This document shows positions 26,112 through 37,120 of a stretch of 64,000 bases of DNA, piece after piece. Numbering within the stretch: the first letter of the stretch is position 1; each line of letters starts with the position of its first letter. This stretch comes from an uncultured Desulfobacteraceae bacterium (lineage in GTDB: Bacteria > Desulfobacterota > Desulfobacteria > Desulfobacterales > UBA5852): assembly GCA_913060875.1 (NCBI GenBank), contig CAJXSL010000001.1, positions 1,205,398 through 1,269,397 of the forward strand, read 5' to 3'. The position numbers were made by a program, and so were the translations under genes. A model generated the notes under the pieces. It was given only the letters and a program-made list of their open reading frames with translations. It had not been told where the DNA came from and searched no databases.

Positions 26112-27941
26112 ATGTGTGAACGTATTTCGTCGAATGCAACCCTCCGCAATATCGCCATTATCGCCCACGTCGATCACGGCAAAACCACCCTGGTGGATGC
26201 CATGTTTCGCCAGAGCGGCCTTTTTCGGGAAAACCAGGACGTGGACGAGCGGGTCATGGACAGTATGGACCTGGAGCGGGAGCGGGGAATTACCATCGCC
26301 GCCAAAAACTGTTCCGTTGTCTGGCAGGGGGTCAAAATCAACATCATCGATACCCCGGGCCATGCCGATTTCGGCGGCGAGGTGGAGCGGGCCCTTTCCA
26401 TGGCCGATGGCGCCCTGCTTCTGGTGGACGCCTCCGAAGGCCCGTTGCCCCAGACCCGTTTCGTACTGGAGAAGACCCTGGCCGCCGGCCTGCCCGTTAT
26501 CGTGGTGATCAACAAGATCGACCGCCACGACGCCCGTCCGGAAGAAATTCTGGACAAGGTTTACGACCTGTTTATCGATTTGGACGCCAGCGAGGAGCAG
26601 CTTGATTTTCCTTACCTATACGCCATCGGCCGCGACGGGGTGGCCCAGGAATCCCCGGAGGAGAAAGGGGAGAACCTGCACCCCTTGCTGGACCTGATTA
26701 TCCAGGCGATTCCGGCGCCGGCTTTCGACCCCGAAGCCCCGTTCCAGATGCTGGTGTCCGATCTGGGGTATTCCGATTATCTGGGGCGCCTGGCCATCGG
26801 AAAAGTGGTCAACGGCCGGGCCCGCCACAAGGACAGCCTGGTCTGCATCGGGGCCGGTGATGCCCAGCGCCCCCTGAAGGTCTCCCGGCTGCAAACTTAT
26901 GAAGGGCTGGCCCTCCAGGACGTGGAGACCGCCGAAGCCGGTAATATCATCGTGCTGTCCGGGATCGAAGATGTCCAGATCGGGGATACCATTGCCACCC
27001 GGGAGCGGCCCAGAGCCCTGCCCCGCATCAGTGTGGACGAACCCACCGTGGCCATGCGGTTCACCATCAATTCGTCCCCCCTGGCCGGGCGGGAGGGCAA
27101 AATCGTGCAGTCCAGCAAGATCCGGGAGCGCCTGATCAAGGAAACCCTGCGCAACGTGGCCATCCAGATGGAAGAGACCGGAAACCGGGAAGTCTTTCTG
27201 GTCAAGGGCCGCGGCGAATTCCAGATGGCCATTCTCATCGAAACCATGCGCCGGGAAGGGTTCGAGCTCACAGTGGGGCGGCCCGAGGTGATCTACAAAT
27301 ACAAGGACGGCCAGCGGCTCGAACCCATCGAACATCTTTTTATCGATTGCGACGAAGCGTTTCTCGGTATCGTTACGGAAAAGATCTCCGCCCGCAAAGG
27401 GCAGATGGTCAACATGATCAACCATGGCAGCGGACGCGTGCGGGTGGAATTCACCATCCCTTCCCGGGCCCTGATCGGCTACCGGGACGAATTCCTGACC
27501 GACACCAAAGGGACGGGGATTCTGAATACCTATTTTTCCGGTTACGACGCCTATCGGGGGGATTTTCCCAGTCGTTTCACCGGTTCCATCGTTTCCGATC
27601 GCGCGGGCCAGGCCGTGGCCTATGCCCTGTTCAACCTGGAGCCCCGGGGGCAGCTTTTCATCGAACCCGGGGATCCGGCCTACGAGGGCATGATTTTCGG
27701 GGAGCACAACCGGGCCAACGACATCAACGCCAATCCCTGCAAAGAAAAAAAGCTGACCAACATGCGCGCCTCGGGGCGTGATGAAAATGTCATCCTGTCG
27801 CCGGTCAAGGCCATGACCCTGGAGCGCGCCATCCACTTTATCCGGGAAGACGAGATGGTGGAAGTCACCCCGTGTTCCATCCGTTTGCGCAAAACCGTGC
27901 TGTCCGCCCAGAAACGCTACCGCCAGCGTCCCCGCGATTGA
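26112..27941 (+). CDS. typA: Translational GTPase TypA/BipA
   Basis: 609 aa, family length. GTPase motifs are AHVDHGKTT (about 18-26), RGITI, DTPGHAD (about 76) and NKID (about 130). The later TypA-specific domains follow (GRGEFQMAILIETMRREGFE, PSRALIGYRDEFLTDTKGTG). It is a ribosome-binding GTPase of the elongation factor class involved in stress and low-temperature ribosome assembly. It stands alone after a gene-poor region. Confidence 0.97.
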   Translation: MCERISSNATLRNIAIIAHVDHGKTTLVDAMFRQSGLFRENQDVDERVMDSMDLERERGITIAAKNCSVVWQGVKINIIDTPGHADFGGEVERALSMADGALLLVDASEGPLPQTRFVLEKTLAAGLPVIVVINKIDRHDARPEEILDKVYDLFIDLDASEEQLDFPYLYAIGRDGVAQESPEEKGENLHPLLDLIIQAIPAPAFDPEAPFQMLVSDLGYSDYLGRLAIGKVVNGRARHKDSLVCIGAGDAQRPLKVSRLQTYEGLALQDVETAEAGNIIVLSGIEDVQIGDTIATRERPRALPRISVDEPTVAMRFTINSSPLAGREGKIVQSSKIRERLIKETLRNVAIQMEETGNREVFLVKGRGEFQMAILIETMRREGFELTVGRPEVIYKYKDGQRLEPIEHLFIDCDEAFLGIVTEKISARKGQMVNMINHGSGRVRVEFTIPSRALIGYRDEFLTDTKGTGILNTYFSGYDAYRGDFPSRFTGSIVSDRAGQAVAYALFNLEPRGQLFIEPGDPAYEGMIFGEHNRANDINANPCKEKKLTNMRASGRDENVILSPVKAMTLERAIHFIREDEMVEVTPCSIRLRKTVLSAQKRYRQRPRD

Positions 27942-28041
27942 GTTTCTCTCCATCAATAGCATTGTGATTCAACGTCCGATTCGTTATAGTCATTGATTAA
28001 ACGACGTAACGGCAACCACTCATATGGAAGGAGCCCCTGTC

Positions 28042-28866
28042 ATGTCCCTGCTGACGGTCGATCAAGAACGTTGCCACCGTGACGGTATCTGCGCCGATGT
28101 CTGTCCGGCCATGGTCATTACCCTGGAAGAAGATCACGGCTATCCGACCCTGTTGGAAGACGGCGCCGAACGCTGCATTCGCTGTGGGCACTGTGTAGCC
28201 GTCTGTCCCCACGGAGCCCTGAGCCACGCGGCCATGACAGCCGAAGACTGCCCCGCCGTGGAAAAGGCCAAATTGCCCGAAGCCGCCCAGGTGGAACACT
28301 TTCTGCGGGCCCGGCGATCCATCCGGCGCTATAAAAAAGAACCCCTGGACCGGGAGACCCTGACGCGCATCATCGACCTGGCCCGCTATGCCCCCTCCGG
28401 TCACAACTTTCAGCCGGTGCAGTGGATGGTGGTGGAATCACCAATCGAGGTCCAGCGTTTGGCCGGCCTGGTGGTGGACTGGATGCGGCATCTCATCGCC
28501 GAAGAAAACCCCATGGCGGCGGCCATGCACATGGACAAGGTTGTGGACGCCTGGGAAGACGGCCACGACCGCATCTGCCGAAGCGCCCCCCACCTCATCG
28601 TGGCCCACGCGGCCAAGGCCAACCCCACATCACCGGCGGCCGCCACCATTGCCGTGGCGTATCTGGAACTGGCAGCGGCCTCTCTGGGACTGGGGGCCTG
28701 CTGGGCGGGCTATTTCAACGTGGCGGCCAATTTCTGGCCGCCGCTCAAAGAAGCCCTGGCCCTGCCCGAAGGCCATGCACCTTACGGGGCCATGCTGGTG
28801 GGGCGGCCCCAATACCGTTATCAACGCCTGCCCCTCCGGAATGAACCGCAGATTACCTGGCGCTGA
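28042..28866 (+). CDS. Ferredoxin-nitroreductase fusion protein
   Basis: 274 aa. An N-terminal dicluster ferredoxin reads CHRDGICADVCP (first cluster, spacing CX5CX3C with one Cys position less usual) and CIRCGHCVAVCP. A nitroreductase fold then starts RRSIRRYKKEPLDRETLTRI (FMN-binding) and includes ARYAPSGHNFQPVQW, with LGLGACWAGYF near the end. Such fusions take electrons from internal Fe-S clusters to reduce a substrate on FMN. Start 28042 follows AAGGAG. It overlaps the methyltransferase gene by one base, so the two are co-translated. Confidence 0.9.
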   Translation: MSLLTVDQERCHRDGICADVCPAMVITLEEDHGYPTLLEDGAERCIRCGHCVAVCPHGALSHAAMTAEDCPAVEKAKLPEAAQVEHFLRARRSIRRYKKEPLDRETLTRIIDLARYAPSGHNFQPVQWMVVESPIEVQRLAGLVVDWMRHLIAEENPMAAAMHMDKVVDAWEDGHDRICRSAPHLIVAHAAKANPTSPAAATIAVAYLELAAASLGLGACWAGYFNVAANFWPPLKEALALPEGHAPYGAMLVGRPQYRYQRLPLRNEPQITWR

Positions 28867-29462
28867 TGAAAGATTATTATTGTCGCCATTATCGGGACTA
28901 CTATACGGAAACCGCCGCCATCGACCCGGAACCTTTTCTGGGGCCCTTTGCCGCGCATTTGGTATCCGGCGACCGCGTGCTGGACGTGGGCTGCGGATCG
29001 GGTCGGGACCTGCTTTGGCTGAAGCGCCAGGGCATGCGGGTAACCGGTTTCGAAGGCTCTCCGGGGCTGGCCGGGCTGGCCCGGAAGCATGCGGACTGCC
29101 GGGTTGTCGAAGGGGATTTCATATCCTTTGATTTCGCCGCCCTGGCCGTGGATGCGGTGCTGATGTGCGGGGCTCTGGTCCATGTGCCCCACGAATTGTT
29201 ATCATCTGTTTTGGGCAACATCTGCCGTGCATTGCATATTGATTCGCAACGCCGTATTGCCTATCTTTCCCTGAAAGAAGGTGACGGCCGCCGCATGGAC
29301 CACCGCGGCCGCATGTTTTACGACTGGCGCCCCGCCGATCTGGATCCGCTTCTGCGGGATGGCGGTATGACGATTCTGGATTTCAGACGGGGGGCGGCCG
29401 CGGATGGATCGGGACAGCCCTGGTTGGGCTATGTCCTGTACTGCGGCGGATCCGGCCCCTAA
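28866..29462 (+). CDS. Class I SAM-dependent methyltransferase
   Basis: 198 aa. VLDVGCGSGRDLLWLKRQG (about 38-56) is the SAM-binding glycine motif, and GFEGSPGLAGLARK supplies the acidic residue for the ribose. There is no membrane segment. The start codon overlaps the preceding stop (TGATG). The substrate is unknown; co-transcription with the ferredoxin-nitroreductase suggests a small molecule, but this is only inference. Confidence 0.85.
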   Translation: MKDYYCRHYRDYYTETAAIDPEPFLGPFAAHLVSGDRVLDVGCGSGRDLLWLKRQGMRVTGFEGSPGLAGLARKHADCRVVEGDFISFDFAALAVDAVLMCGALVHVPHELLSSVLGNICRALHIDSQRRIAYLSLKEGDGRRMDHRGRMFYDWRPADLDPLLRDGGMTILDFRRGAAADGSGQPWLGYVLYCGGSGP

Positions 29463-29524
29463 AACGCGACAACCTTGGCCGCGCCCGGCATACGGGGCGT
29501 TCCCGCGCGAGGAGAAAAACGAAC

Positions 29525-31204
<1,680 letters not shown>

Positions 31205-31295
31205 CGGCCGTGACCGACAGGCATCCCTGCTGGGGACATCGCGGACCTTGCGGCCCCAGCCAAAATTGGAATGGAAACAGTGCCCGGAGAAGGGG

Positions 31296-32195
31296 ATGGA
31301 ACTCGACGCACAGTTTGCCGGAACCCTGCTGAAGCCCTATCAAACGCATATTGACGGGCGCCACACCATGAACTACGCGGCGGCCGTGAGTGATGCCAAT
31401 CCGATTTACTTTGATGACGAGCGCGAGAACGGCATCATGGGCCCCCCCATGTTCGCCACGGCGGTGACCTGGCCGATTCTGGGCCACATTGCCGATTATA
31501 TACCGGAGGGAACCTTTCCCCGGGATTTGCTCCTGACCCAGGTCCACCACACCGAGCATTTGCAGTTTCACCGCCCCATGATCCCGGGCGACGATCTAAC
31601 CCTCGCGGGACGCATCGCCGCGATCCTGCCCCACCGGGCCGGCACCCGGGTGGTGATCGGCCTCGAGGCCCGGGATGGGGACGGCCGGGCGGTGTTCACC
31701 GAACACCTGGGCACCATCCTGCGGGGGGTGAACTGCCGTGGTCCCGGCCGGGGGGAAGACCAACTGCCCGTCGTGCCAAATCCCCCCGAAAGTACGGACA
31801 AAGGTTGGGCGGTAGAGGTGTTTATCGAACCCGAACGGCCCCATCTGTACGATGGGTGCACGGGTATTGTCTTCCCCATTCACACCTCCCGCCGGTTTGC
31901 CCGCCAGGTGGGGCTGCCGGGCATCATCCTGCAGGGAACGGCCACCCTGGCCCTCGCGGCCCGTGAGCTCGTGAATCGCGAGGCCTCCGGCAACCCCAGC
32001 CGGCTGGAAGGACTGGCCTGCCGTTTCAGCGGCATGGTGCGGCCGGGAACCACGATCCGTGTCCGCCTGCGGGCGCAAGCGGCCGGCCAACGGGGCCGCG
32101 ATCTTTTTTTCGACGTCCTGGGGGAGGACGGACAGCCCGTCATCAAAAACGGATGGGCTTTTGTTCGCCATGCCGAAAGCAACGGGACATCATGA
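31296..32195 (+). CDS. MaoC-like double hotdog hydratase/dehydratase
   Basis: 299 aa with two hotdog halves. Residues 1-140 include MNYAAAVSDANPIYFDDE, a hydratase-2-like Asp/Asn region, and HHTEHLQFHRPMIPGDDL. Residues 165-295 include FPIHTSRRFARQVGLPGIILQGT and LACRFSGMVRPGTTIRVR. This is the MaoC/enoyl-CoA hydratase arrangement. Start 31296 follows GGAGAAGGGG. An acyl-CoA ligase gene follows on the same strand after a MITE, so a role in acyl-CoA metabolism is likely. Confidence 0.8.
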   Translation: MELDAQFAGTLLKPYQTHIDGRHTMNYAAAVSDANPIYFDDERENGIMGPPMFATAVTWPILGHIADYIPEGTFPRDLLLTQVHHTEHLQFHRPMIPGDDLTLAGRIAAILPHRAGTRVVIGLEARDGDGRAVFTEHLGTILRGVNCRGPGRGEDQLPVVPNPPESTDKGWAVEVFIEPERPHLYDGCTGIVFPIHTSRRFARQVGLPGIILQGTATLALAARELVNREASGNPSRLEGLACRFSGMVRPGTTIRVRLRAQAAGQRGRDLFFDVLGEDGQPVIKNGWAFVRHAESNGTS

Positions 32196-32282
32196 TCCGG
32201 GTGTAATGGTTTCAGTCTATACGCGCCACCTCTGGATGGGGACTCCGGAAGGTTTGACTGATTTACTGGGAATGATTTTCTT

Positions 32283-32314
32283 ATTCTTTTTCTTTTCCGG
32301 AAAAGAAAAGGAAT
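32283..32314. repeat. 32-bp palindrome CTTTTCCGGAAAAG type, copy 1
   Basis: Symmetric about CCGG with one mismatch per arm; nearly identical to the perfect copy at 35555-35586. No flanking gene ends right here, so it may be a bidirectional terminator or a protein-binding palindrome. Confidence 0.7.
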
Positions 32315-32348
32315 CAAATCTGTAGATGTAACGTTTGCTTTTTTAGAA

Positions 32349-32559
32349 AGTGTCCGTCCATAAAGGGTAGATTTTGGTTCCTGGCAAGGCCCGAGCGCGT
32401 TTTCCCGCTCCGCGGGATATGATCCCGCTAGACGGGACTTCCCGTCTAATCGATTCCGGTCGGTGGGTGTCAACCGGAGGAATAGTCCGCTATTTCGAGG
32501 GTTGAAAACGCGCGAGAACGCCGCCAGGGGCCGAAAAATGCCATTTATGGATGGGCACT
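32349..32559. mobile_element. MITE-like element with ~55 bp terminal inverted repeats
   Basis: The left end AGTGTCCGTCCATAAAGG and right end (reverse) AGTGCCCATCCATAAATGG are inverted. The similarity continues inward through (GGTTCCTGGC / GGCCCCTGGC) to GCGCGTTTTC on both arms. The core has GGATATGATCC and GACGGGACTTCCCGTC hairpins. 211 bp, no frame. Solo ends occur at 3027, 16635 and a diverged pair at 40948-41058. Confidence 0.8.
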
Positions 32560-32573
32560 AGAAAGGATTTTCC

Positions 32574-34271
32574 ATGCCCGTTCCGACCTTTATTCGCCTC
32601 CCGCGCCTCAATGATTACATCCGTCACTGGGCCCGGGAAAAACCCAACCATCCGGCCATGATCCAGCATGAAGACGGCAAAACCCTTTCCTATAAGCAGT
32701 TTGACAGCCTGATCGACTTTTTTGCCCTGCGGCTTCTGGATATGGGCATTGGCAACGGCGACCGGGTGGCCACCCAGCTCGTTCTGGTGCCGGAGCACAT
32801 GGCGCTCATGTATGCCTGTTTCAAAATCGGGGCCATCCTGGCGCCTCTGGACGTGCGCCTCCAGGATGCCGAAGTGGTGCGGGACGTCAACAAGATCGCC
32901 CCCAAGGCCTTTTTCTTTCTGGGGGAAACCCCGGTGCGGGATTTCCGCACGGCCGGAAAGGCGGTGCGGGAACAGTGTGACGGTGTCGACTGGCTGGTGC
33001 AGTTCACGGCCGATCCCCAGCCGGGGGACATCCTGCCGGGAGCGGTGGGCATCACCCAGCTGATGGACAAAAAACGACTGGTCTGGCTGAAGGTGAAAGA
33101 CCTTGTCACGCGTCATCTGGAAAAGGCTTATGCCGACATAACCCCCAACACGCCGGCCCTGATCATCTACACCACGGGCACCACCGGCGAGCCCAAGCCC
33201 GCCATGCTGAGCCATGCCAATATCATCGTCCAGAACGAGGTTCTCGCCCGGGGCATGCATCCCCTGGAGGATCCCCGCATTCTCATCAATCTGCCCCCCA
33301 GCCATGTGGGCTGCGTCACCGAATGCTTTATGTCCACCATGTTCATGGGGGGCACGACCGTGCTGCTGCGCATCTTTGACGTGAAACTGACCCTGGAAGC
33401 CATCGCGCGCCATCGGGTCAACGCCTTGGGCCAGATTCCCACCCAGTACCGCATGCTCTGGCAGCATCCCGACTACGACCGCTATGACCTGAGCAGCCTG
33501 GCGTTCGTGGTCTACGGCGGCTCGGCGGTGGACATCCCCTTTCTGAACAAACTATCCCGGATGGCGCCTCATTTCGGCACCGGGATCGGCATGACCGAAA
33601 ACGCCGGATTTGCCACCTTTACCCCCCGGGGCATTGCCATCGAGGAAATGGTGGGGCAGGTGGGAGAAGCCTATCCGGATCTGGCCGAGGTCTCCATCCG
33701 CGGCCCCATGCAACCGGATGGCCAGGCCGGGCCGGAATTGCCGGATGGCGAAGTGGGGGAAATTTGCTACCATCCCCCCATTGTTTTTCTGGGCTATTAC
33801 AACATGCCCGACGAAACCGCCAAAGCGATTTCCCGGGAGGGGATTCTCTACACCGGTGACCTGGGATGCTTCAAGGACATGGGCGCCTACCGGGCGCTTT
33901 ATCTTTCGGGTCGGCGCAAGTTCATGATCAAGCAGAAGGGCTACAACGTCTTTCCCGACGAGATCGAAAACCATATCGCCGAACTGCCGGGGGTGGATAT
34001 GGTGGCCGTGGTGGGCATGCAACACCGGTTGTTCGATGAGGGGGTTTTTGCCTTTGTGCGGCCCGAGGCCGGGGTTGACCTCACCCCGGAGGCGGTCTTG
34101 ACCCATTGCCGCAAGATCGCCTCCTACAAGCGGCCCCAGCATGTGGCGCTATGGCCGGTCACGGAGGAATTTCCCATCACCCGCAGCACCAAGGTGGACA
34201 AGCTGGCGATCCAAACGCTGGCCGCCGAGCGGATCGAACTGTTGCGGCAACAGGGTGGCTGGGACGCCTGA
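32574..34271 (+). CDS. Acyl-CoA ligase / AMP-binding enzyme
   Basis: 565 aa. The P-loop YTTGTTGEPKPAMLSH is at about 200-215, and GIGMTENAGF supplies the aromatic-acyl motif. YTGDLGCFKD (about 425) holds the ribose-binding Asp, and KQKGYNVFPDEIEN is the hinge. A late Lys occurs in TRSTKVDKLAI. It activates a carboxylic acid to acyl-AMP and then acyl-CoA. Medium/long-chain or aromatic acid specificity cannot be read from sequence. Ribosome site AAAGGA. Together with the MaoC-like gene upstream it suggests acid degradation. Confidence 0.92.
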   Translation: MPVPTFIRLPRLNDYIRHWAREKPNHPAMIQHEDGKTLSYKQFDSLIDFFALRLLDMGIGNGDRVATQLVLVPEHMALMYACFKIGAILAPLDVRLQDAEVVRDVNKIAPKAFFFLGETPVRDFRTAGKAVREQCDGVDWLVQFTADPQPGDILPGAVGITQLMDKKRLVWLKVKDLVTRHLEKAYADITPNTPALIIYTTGTTGEPKPAMLSHANIIVQNEVLARGMHPLEDPRILINLPPSHVGCVTECFMSTMFMGGTTVLLRIFDVKLTLEAIARHRVNALGQIPTQYRMLWQHPDYDRYDLSSLAFVVYGGSAVDIPFLNKLSRMAPHFGTGIGMTENAGFATFTPRGIAIEEMVGQVGEAYPDLAEVSIRGPMQPDGQAGPELPDGEVGEICYHPPIVFLGYYNMPDETAKAISREGILYTGDLGCFKDMGAYRALYLSGRRKFMIKQKGYNVFPDEIENHIAELPGVDMVAVVGMQHRLFDEGVFAFVRPEAGVDLTPEAVLTHCRKIASYKRPQHVALWPVTEEFPITRSTKVDKLAIQTLAAERIELLRQQGGWDA

Positions 34272-34315
34272 TTCCGTCCGGGGAAGGGCCGCTTCGCCGG
34301 GCTGCGCGCATGCCT

Positions 34316-34780
34316 CTATGCCGCGGGAGCCGTTTCTTTGGCCGGCGGAATGGTCACCACGGGTACAGTGGCATTTTTGACCACTTTTTCGGCGATGCTG
34401 CCGAAGCGAAAATGGGCCTTGGCCCCCCGGGTGGACATGACCACCATGTCGATGTTTTCTTTGGCGACCAGCTTGAGGATTTCCTGGGCCGGATCACCGA
34501 TGGCGATATGGCGGACATAATAGGGACATCCCTCAAGCTGCTCACTGCAAATGCGATCCAACCGCTGTTTGGCTTTTTGGTTTTGCCAGGCCAGCATTTT
34601 TTCGATGTGGTCCGCTTCGAAATCGCCGTACCACTCCGGATGGTTCAGGAGGGGATTGTCGATGACGTAGAGAACGTGAATTTCCGCTTCGTACTTGCGG
34701 GTCAGGGATCGGACATAATCGAGGGCTTGTTTGGCGCGGTCGGAGAAATCGGTGGGCCAGAGAATTTTTTGCAAGGTCAT
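34316..34780 (-). CDS. Universal stress protein (UspA family)
   Basis: 154 aa. The fold start MTLQKILWPTDFSDRAKQAL and the ATP-binding motif STRGAKAHFRFGSIAEKV (Gx2Gx9G[S/T], about 119-136) mark an ATP-binding Usp. Start 34780 follows AAAAAGGAGG; 34816 would add an atypical basic leader. It is convergent with the acyl-CoA ligase. Confidence 0.93.
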   Translation of the reverse strand: MTLQKILWPTDFSDRAKQALDYVRSLTRKYEAEIHVLYVIDNPLLNHPEWYGDFEADHIEKMLAWQNQKAKQRLDRICSEQLEGCPYYVRHIAIGDPAQEILKLVAKENIDMVVMSTRGAKAHFRFGSIAEKVVKNATVPVVTIPPAKETAPAA

Positions 34781-35147
34781 GGCATCCTCCTTTTTGCGGC
34801 CGTGGCCGCGGTTCATGGAGCATGATGGGTGATTGACCTCTTATAAAGTTAATATGGCCATTTACGGTGAAATAACAAGGTCCGGAGCGATGCCGCAGCA
34901 TGGGCTGGCACGGACCCGCAAGCGGTCCGTCCCCAATGTGACTGTTGCCGCGCATGCACGATAGACATTGTGTTCATTGCCTTGGATTGTATTCGGTTCG
35001 TGGTGTCGGGCATCAACCATCAACCGGGTCGCATGGAAGCCCCCCGGAGTGGGCTTCCAAAGGGTTAGACCCGCGGCTGCCGATGGTTCGATGCGGTAGA
35101 CCAACACATTCCCCAACCGGTCCGTGGGACCAGAAAAGGAGGCCGTC
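34781..35147. other. Intergenic, 367 bp
   Basis: Divergent region between usp (minus) and the ferredoxin (plus). It contains a GGAAGCCC / GGGCTTCC hairpin near 35035-35060 and the AAAAGGAGG site for the ferredoxin. No gene or known riboswitch recognised. Confidence 0.5.
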
Positions 35148-35339
35148 ATGAAAGCACGCGTTACCGAACAGTGTATGGGCGATCGCAACTGCAACAAACT
35201 CTGCCCGGAAGTCTTCGCCTACGATGAAGATCAGCTTTTGTCCGTGGTCCAGTTCGACGTGATACCGGAAAAATATGAAGCCGTCGTGCGGCAGGCCGCC
35301 CAGGAGTGCGGGGCGGATGCGATCATCATTGAAGAATGA
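35148..35339 (+). CDS. Single-cluster ferredoxin with Asp cluster ligand
   Basis: 63 aa. The cluster motif is CMGDRNCNKLCPEVF (about 9-23), i.e. C-x2-D-x2-C-x3-CP, with the last Cys near 54 (ECGAD). The second cysteine of a normal CxxCxxC motif is Asp, as in the Pyrococcus furiosus ferredoxin and Desulfovibrio ferredoxin III, which interconvert 3Fe-4S and 4Fe-4S forms. Start 35148 follows AAAAGGAGG. It is a soluble low-potential electron carrier; partner not evident. Confidence 0.88.
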   Translation: MKARVTEQCMGDRNCNKLCPEVFAYDEDQLLSVVQFDVIPEKYEAVVRQAAQECGADAIIIEE

Positions 35340-35554
35340 CGGGTGAAGATTCCATCGTTGCGGCCGGCGGACCTGCCCGACGTTGTCCTGATTCCTGCCC
35401 GCCGTGGTCCTGAAATCCCCCGCGCGTCGGACGCGGGCGCGGTCTGCCGGTCGTATGTATATTAATACCGATACGTTATTCGTTCTGGTTGTGACGCGCT
35501 ACCTGTGAAGAGGGGCCGGAGAAATTTGACCCATCCAGAGAAATTCAATTCTTT

Positions 35555-35586
35555 ATTCCTTTTCTTTTCCGGAAAAGAAAAGGAAT
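35555..35586. repeat. Perfect 32-bp palindrome, copy 2
   Basis: ATTCCTTTTCTTTTCC followed by its exact reverse complement. It matches the palindrome at 32283-32314 in all but one base. Confidence 0.75.
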
Positions 35587-35733
35587 CAATCACGCCTTTC
35601 ATGAAAACGGCGTGACAGGCTTCAACCGCCCGTGCCCCGCTTCATCCTGCGCGTCGTCGGTGCGGCCGGAGCACGCGGAAACTCACCCGCCTGCGCTTGG
35701 GCTACGGCGGGCTCAGACAGTCCGCGTGCTTTA

Positions 35734-35768
35734 ATCCGTCCGCCCCGCCGATGCTCGGCGCGGGACAA
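35734..35768. repeat. 35-bp repeat shared with 40491-40525
   Basis: ATCCGTCCGCCCCGCCGATG, then CTCGGCGCGGGACAA. The two copies differ at one base. The unit contains a CGCCG/CGGCG-rich hairpin. Confidence 0.7.
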
Positions 35769-35883
35769 AGGGACAACCAAAAACAACAAACCCCTTCTAT
35801 ATCCAATCAAAGGCGTTAACTTAGGCCCTCCGCTTTTGGGAGGGAGATCCACGACTTTCCACGCCCGTTCCAGGAGGATCGTA

Positions 35884-36459
35884 ATGGCCAAATTTCGTGA
35901 CAGTCAAACGGCACGTAACCTGCTGGCATCCTTTGCCGGTGAGTCCCAGGCGCGCAATCGCTATACCTATTTTGCCCGCCGGGCGGCGGAGGAGGGGTTC
36001 CGGCAGATTGCCGCCATCTTCGAAGAAACCGCGGATCATGAGTGTGAACACGCCCTGCGGTTTTTCAAGTTCTTCAATGGGGGCGAACTGGAAATTACCG
36101 GCAGCTATCCGGCCGGTGTCATCGGCACCACCTACGACAACCTCGTGGCGGCGGCCGACGGCGAGCGCTTTGAACACAGTGAGCTCTACCCCGGGTTTGC
36201 CCGCACGGCCCGTGAGGAAGGCTTTGCGAGGGCCGCGGATACCTGGGAGGCCATAAGCGTTTCCGAAAAGCAGCACGAAAAACGCTATCGGGCGTTGGCT
36301 GCCAATCTTATGGCGGATCGAGTGTTTGCCCGGGACCAGGAAACCGTATGGCGCTGCCGCAACTGCGGTTATCTGCACACCGGCAGGAACGCGCCGGAAA
36401 AATGCCCCGCCTGCGTCAAGCCCCGCGCTTATTTTGAACTGCTGGCGGAAAACTGGTAG
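35884..36459 (+). CDS. rbr: Rubrerythrin
   Basis: 191 aa. The diiron domain has AGESQARNRYTYFA and EETADHECEHALRFF plus ISVSEKQHEKRY (Glu/His ligands). A C-terminal rubredoxin domain follows with CRNCGYLHTG and CPAC (about 157 and 174). It is an NADH- or rubredoxin-linked peroxidase that protects anaerobes from hydrogen peroxide. Start 35884 follows CAGGAGG. Confidence 0.97.
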   Translation: MAKFRDSQTARNLLASFAGESQARNRYTYFARRAAEEGFRQIAAIFEETADHECEHALRFFKFFNGGELEITGSYPAGVIGTTYDNLVAAADGERFEHSELYPGFARTAREEGFARAADTWEAISVSEKQHEKRYRALAANLMADRVFARDQETVWRCRNCGYLHTGRNAPEKCPACVKPRAYFELLAENW

Positions 36460-36493
36460 CCCTTCCCGGAAGCGGCCCTGTGAGCCTGGGGTG

Positions 36494-37120
36494 TCAGGGG
36501 ACCGGCGCCACGGCAAAGATAAACGCACTCCAGAGAGAATGGGAGACGACCACCGGTGCCAGATGCTGCCAGCGCCAGTAGAGCAGGCCCCAGAAGGCGC
36601 CGGCCACGGCGGCGGCGCCGATGAGCATGAAATTGAAAGACCAGATGTGGACGCCGGCATAGATGACCGTGCCCAGCAGCCAGCCGCGCCAGTGGCCGTA
36701 GCGCAGCATCAACTGCCGTTGCAGGAACCCCCGCCAGTAGATTTCCTCGCAGGGGCCCGTGATCAACAGCAGGAGGGCAAAGACCACAGGCAGGGGGACA
36801 TGGGCGCCCTTGCCGTAGATGGCGCCGATCTGGTGTGCGGCAAAGGGAAAGATGGCCGTGGCGATGATTTTGCCCAGCCAGAAAATGCCGTAAAGTGCCA
36901 CCGCCGATAAAAATCCCCGGAGAAGGGCTTGGCGGTCCAGCCCCAACTGGCCGCGGTAGTCGGGTTGCAGGCGGAAGGCCAGCAGGGCCAGCAGGGCGGC
37001 CGAGCAGCTGATCTTGATCCAGAAATTGGACCAGGTCAGGAAAAAAGTGACAAACCAGAGAATTGCCGCCAGGCCGACCGTACCCCATATCGCCGTGGGA
37101 TTTACCCGTTGGTCTTTCAT
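36494..37120 (-). CDS. CPBP-family intramembrane metalloprotease
   Basis: 208 aa with about six membrane helices. The active-site motifs are CEEIYWRGFLQ (EExxxR, about 123-133), GVHIWSF (His, about 157) and SHSLW (His, about 193). The family includes Rce1-type prenyl proteases and bacterial Abi proteins. Its start overlaps the end of menA by 4 bases, so it is translated in the same operon. Confidence 0.88.
   Translation of the reverse strand: MKDQRVNPTAIWGTVGLAAILWFVTFFLTWSNFWIKISCSAALLALLAFRLQPDYRGQLGLDRQALLRGFLSAVALYGIFWLGKIIATAIFPFAAHQIGAIYGKGAHVPLPVVFALLLLITGPCEEIYWRGFLQRQLMLRYGHWRGWLLGTVIYAGVHIWSFNFMLIGAAAVAGAFWGLLYWRWQHLAPVVVSHSLWSAFIFAVAPVP

Larger units (their letters stand above)
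35340..35883. other. Intergenic, 544 bp
   Basis: Holds the perfect 32-bp palindrome (35555-35586) and a 35-bp repeat (35734-35768) shared with 40491. The frame open from 35632 is the upstream extension of rubrerythrin and has no coding character. Confidence 0.6.

Noticed and set aside
25736-26158. 140-aa minus-strand frame before typA
   Set aside because: No ribosome site, no family, and it overlaps the typA start.
26616-27962. 448-aa frame on the minus strand
   Set aside because: Antisense shadow of typA.
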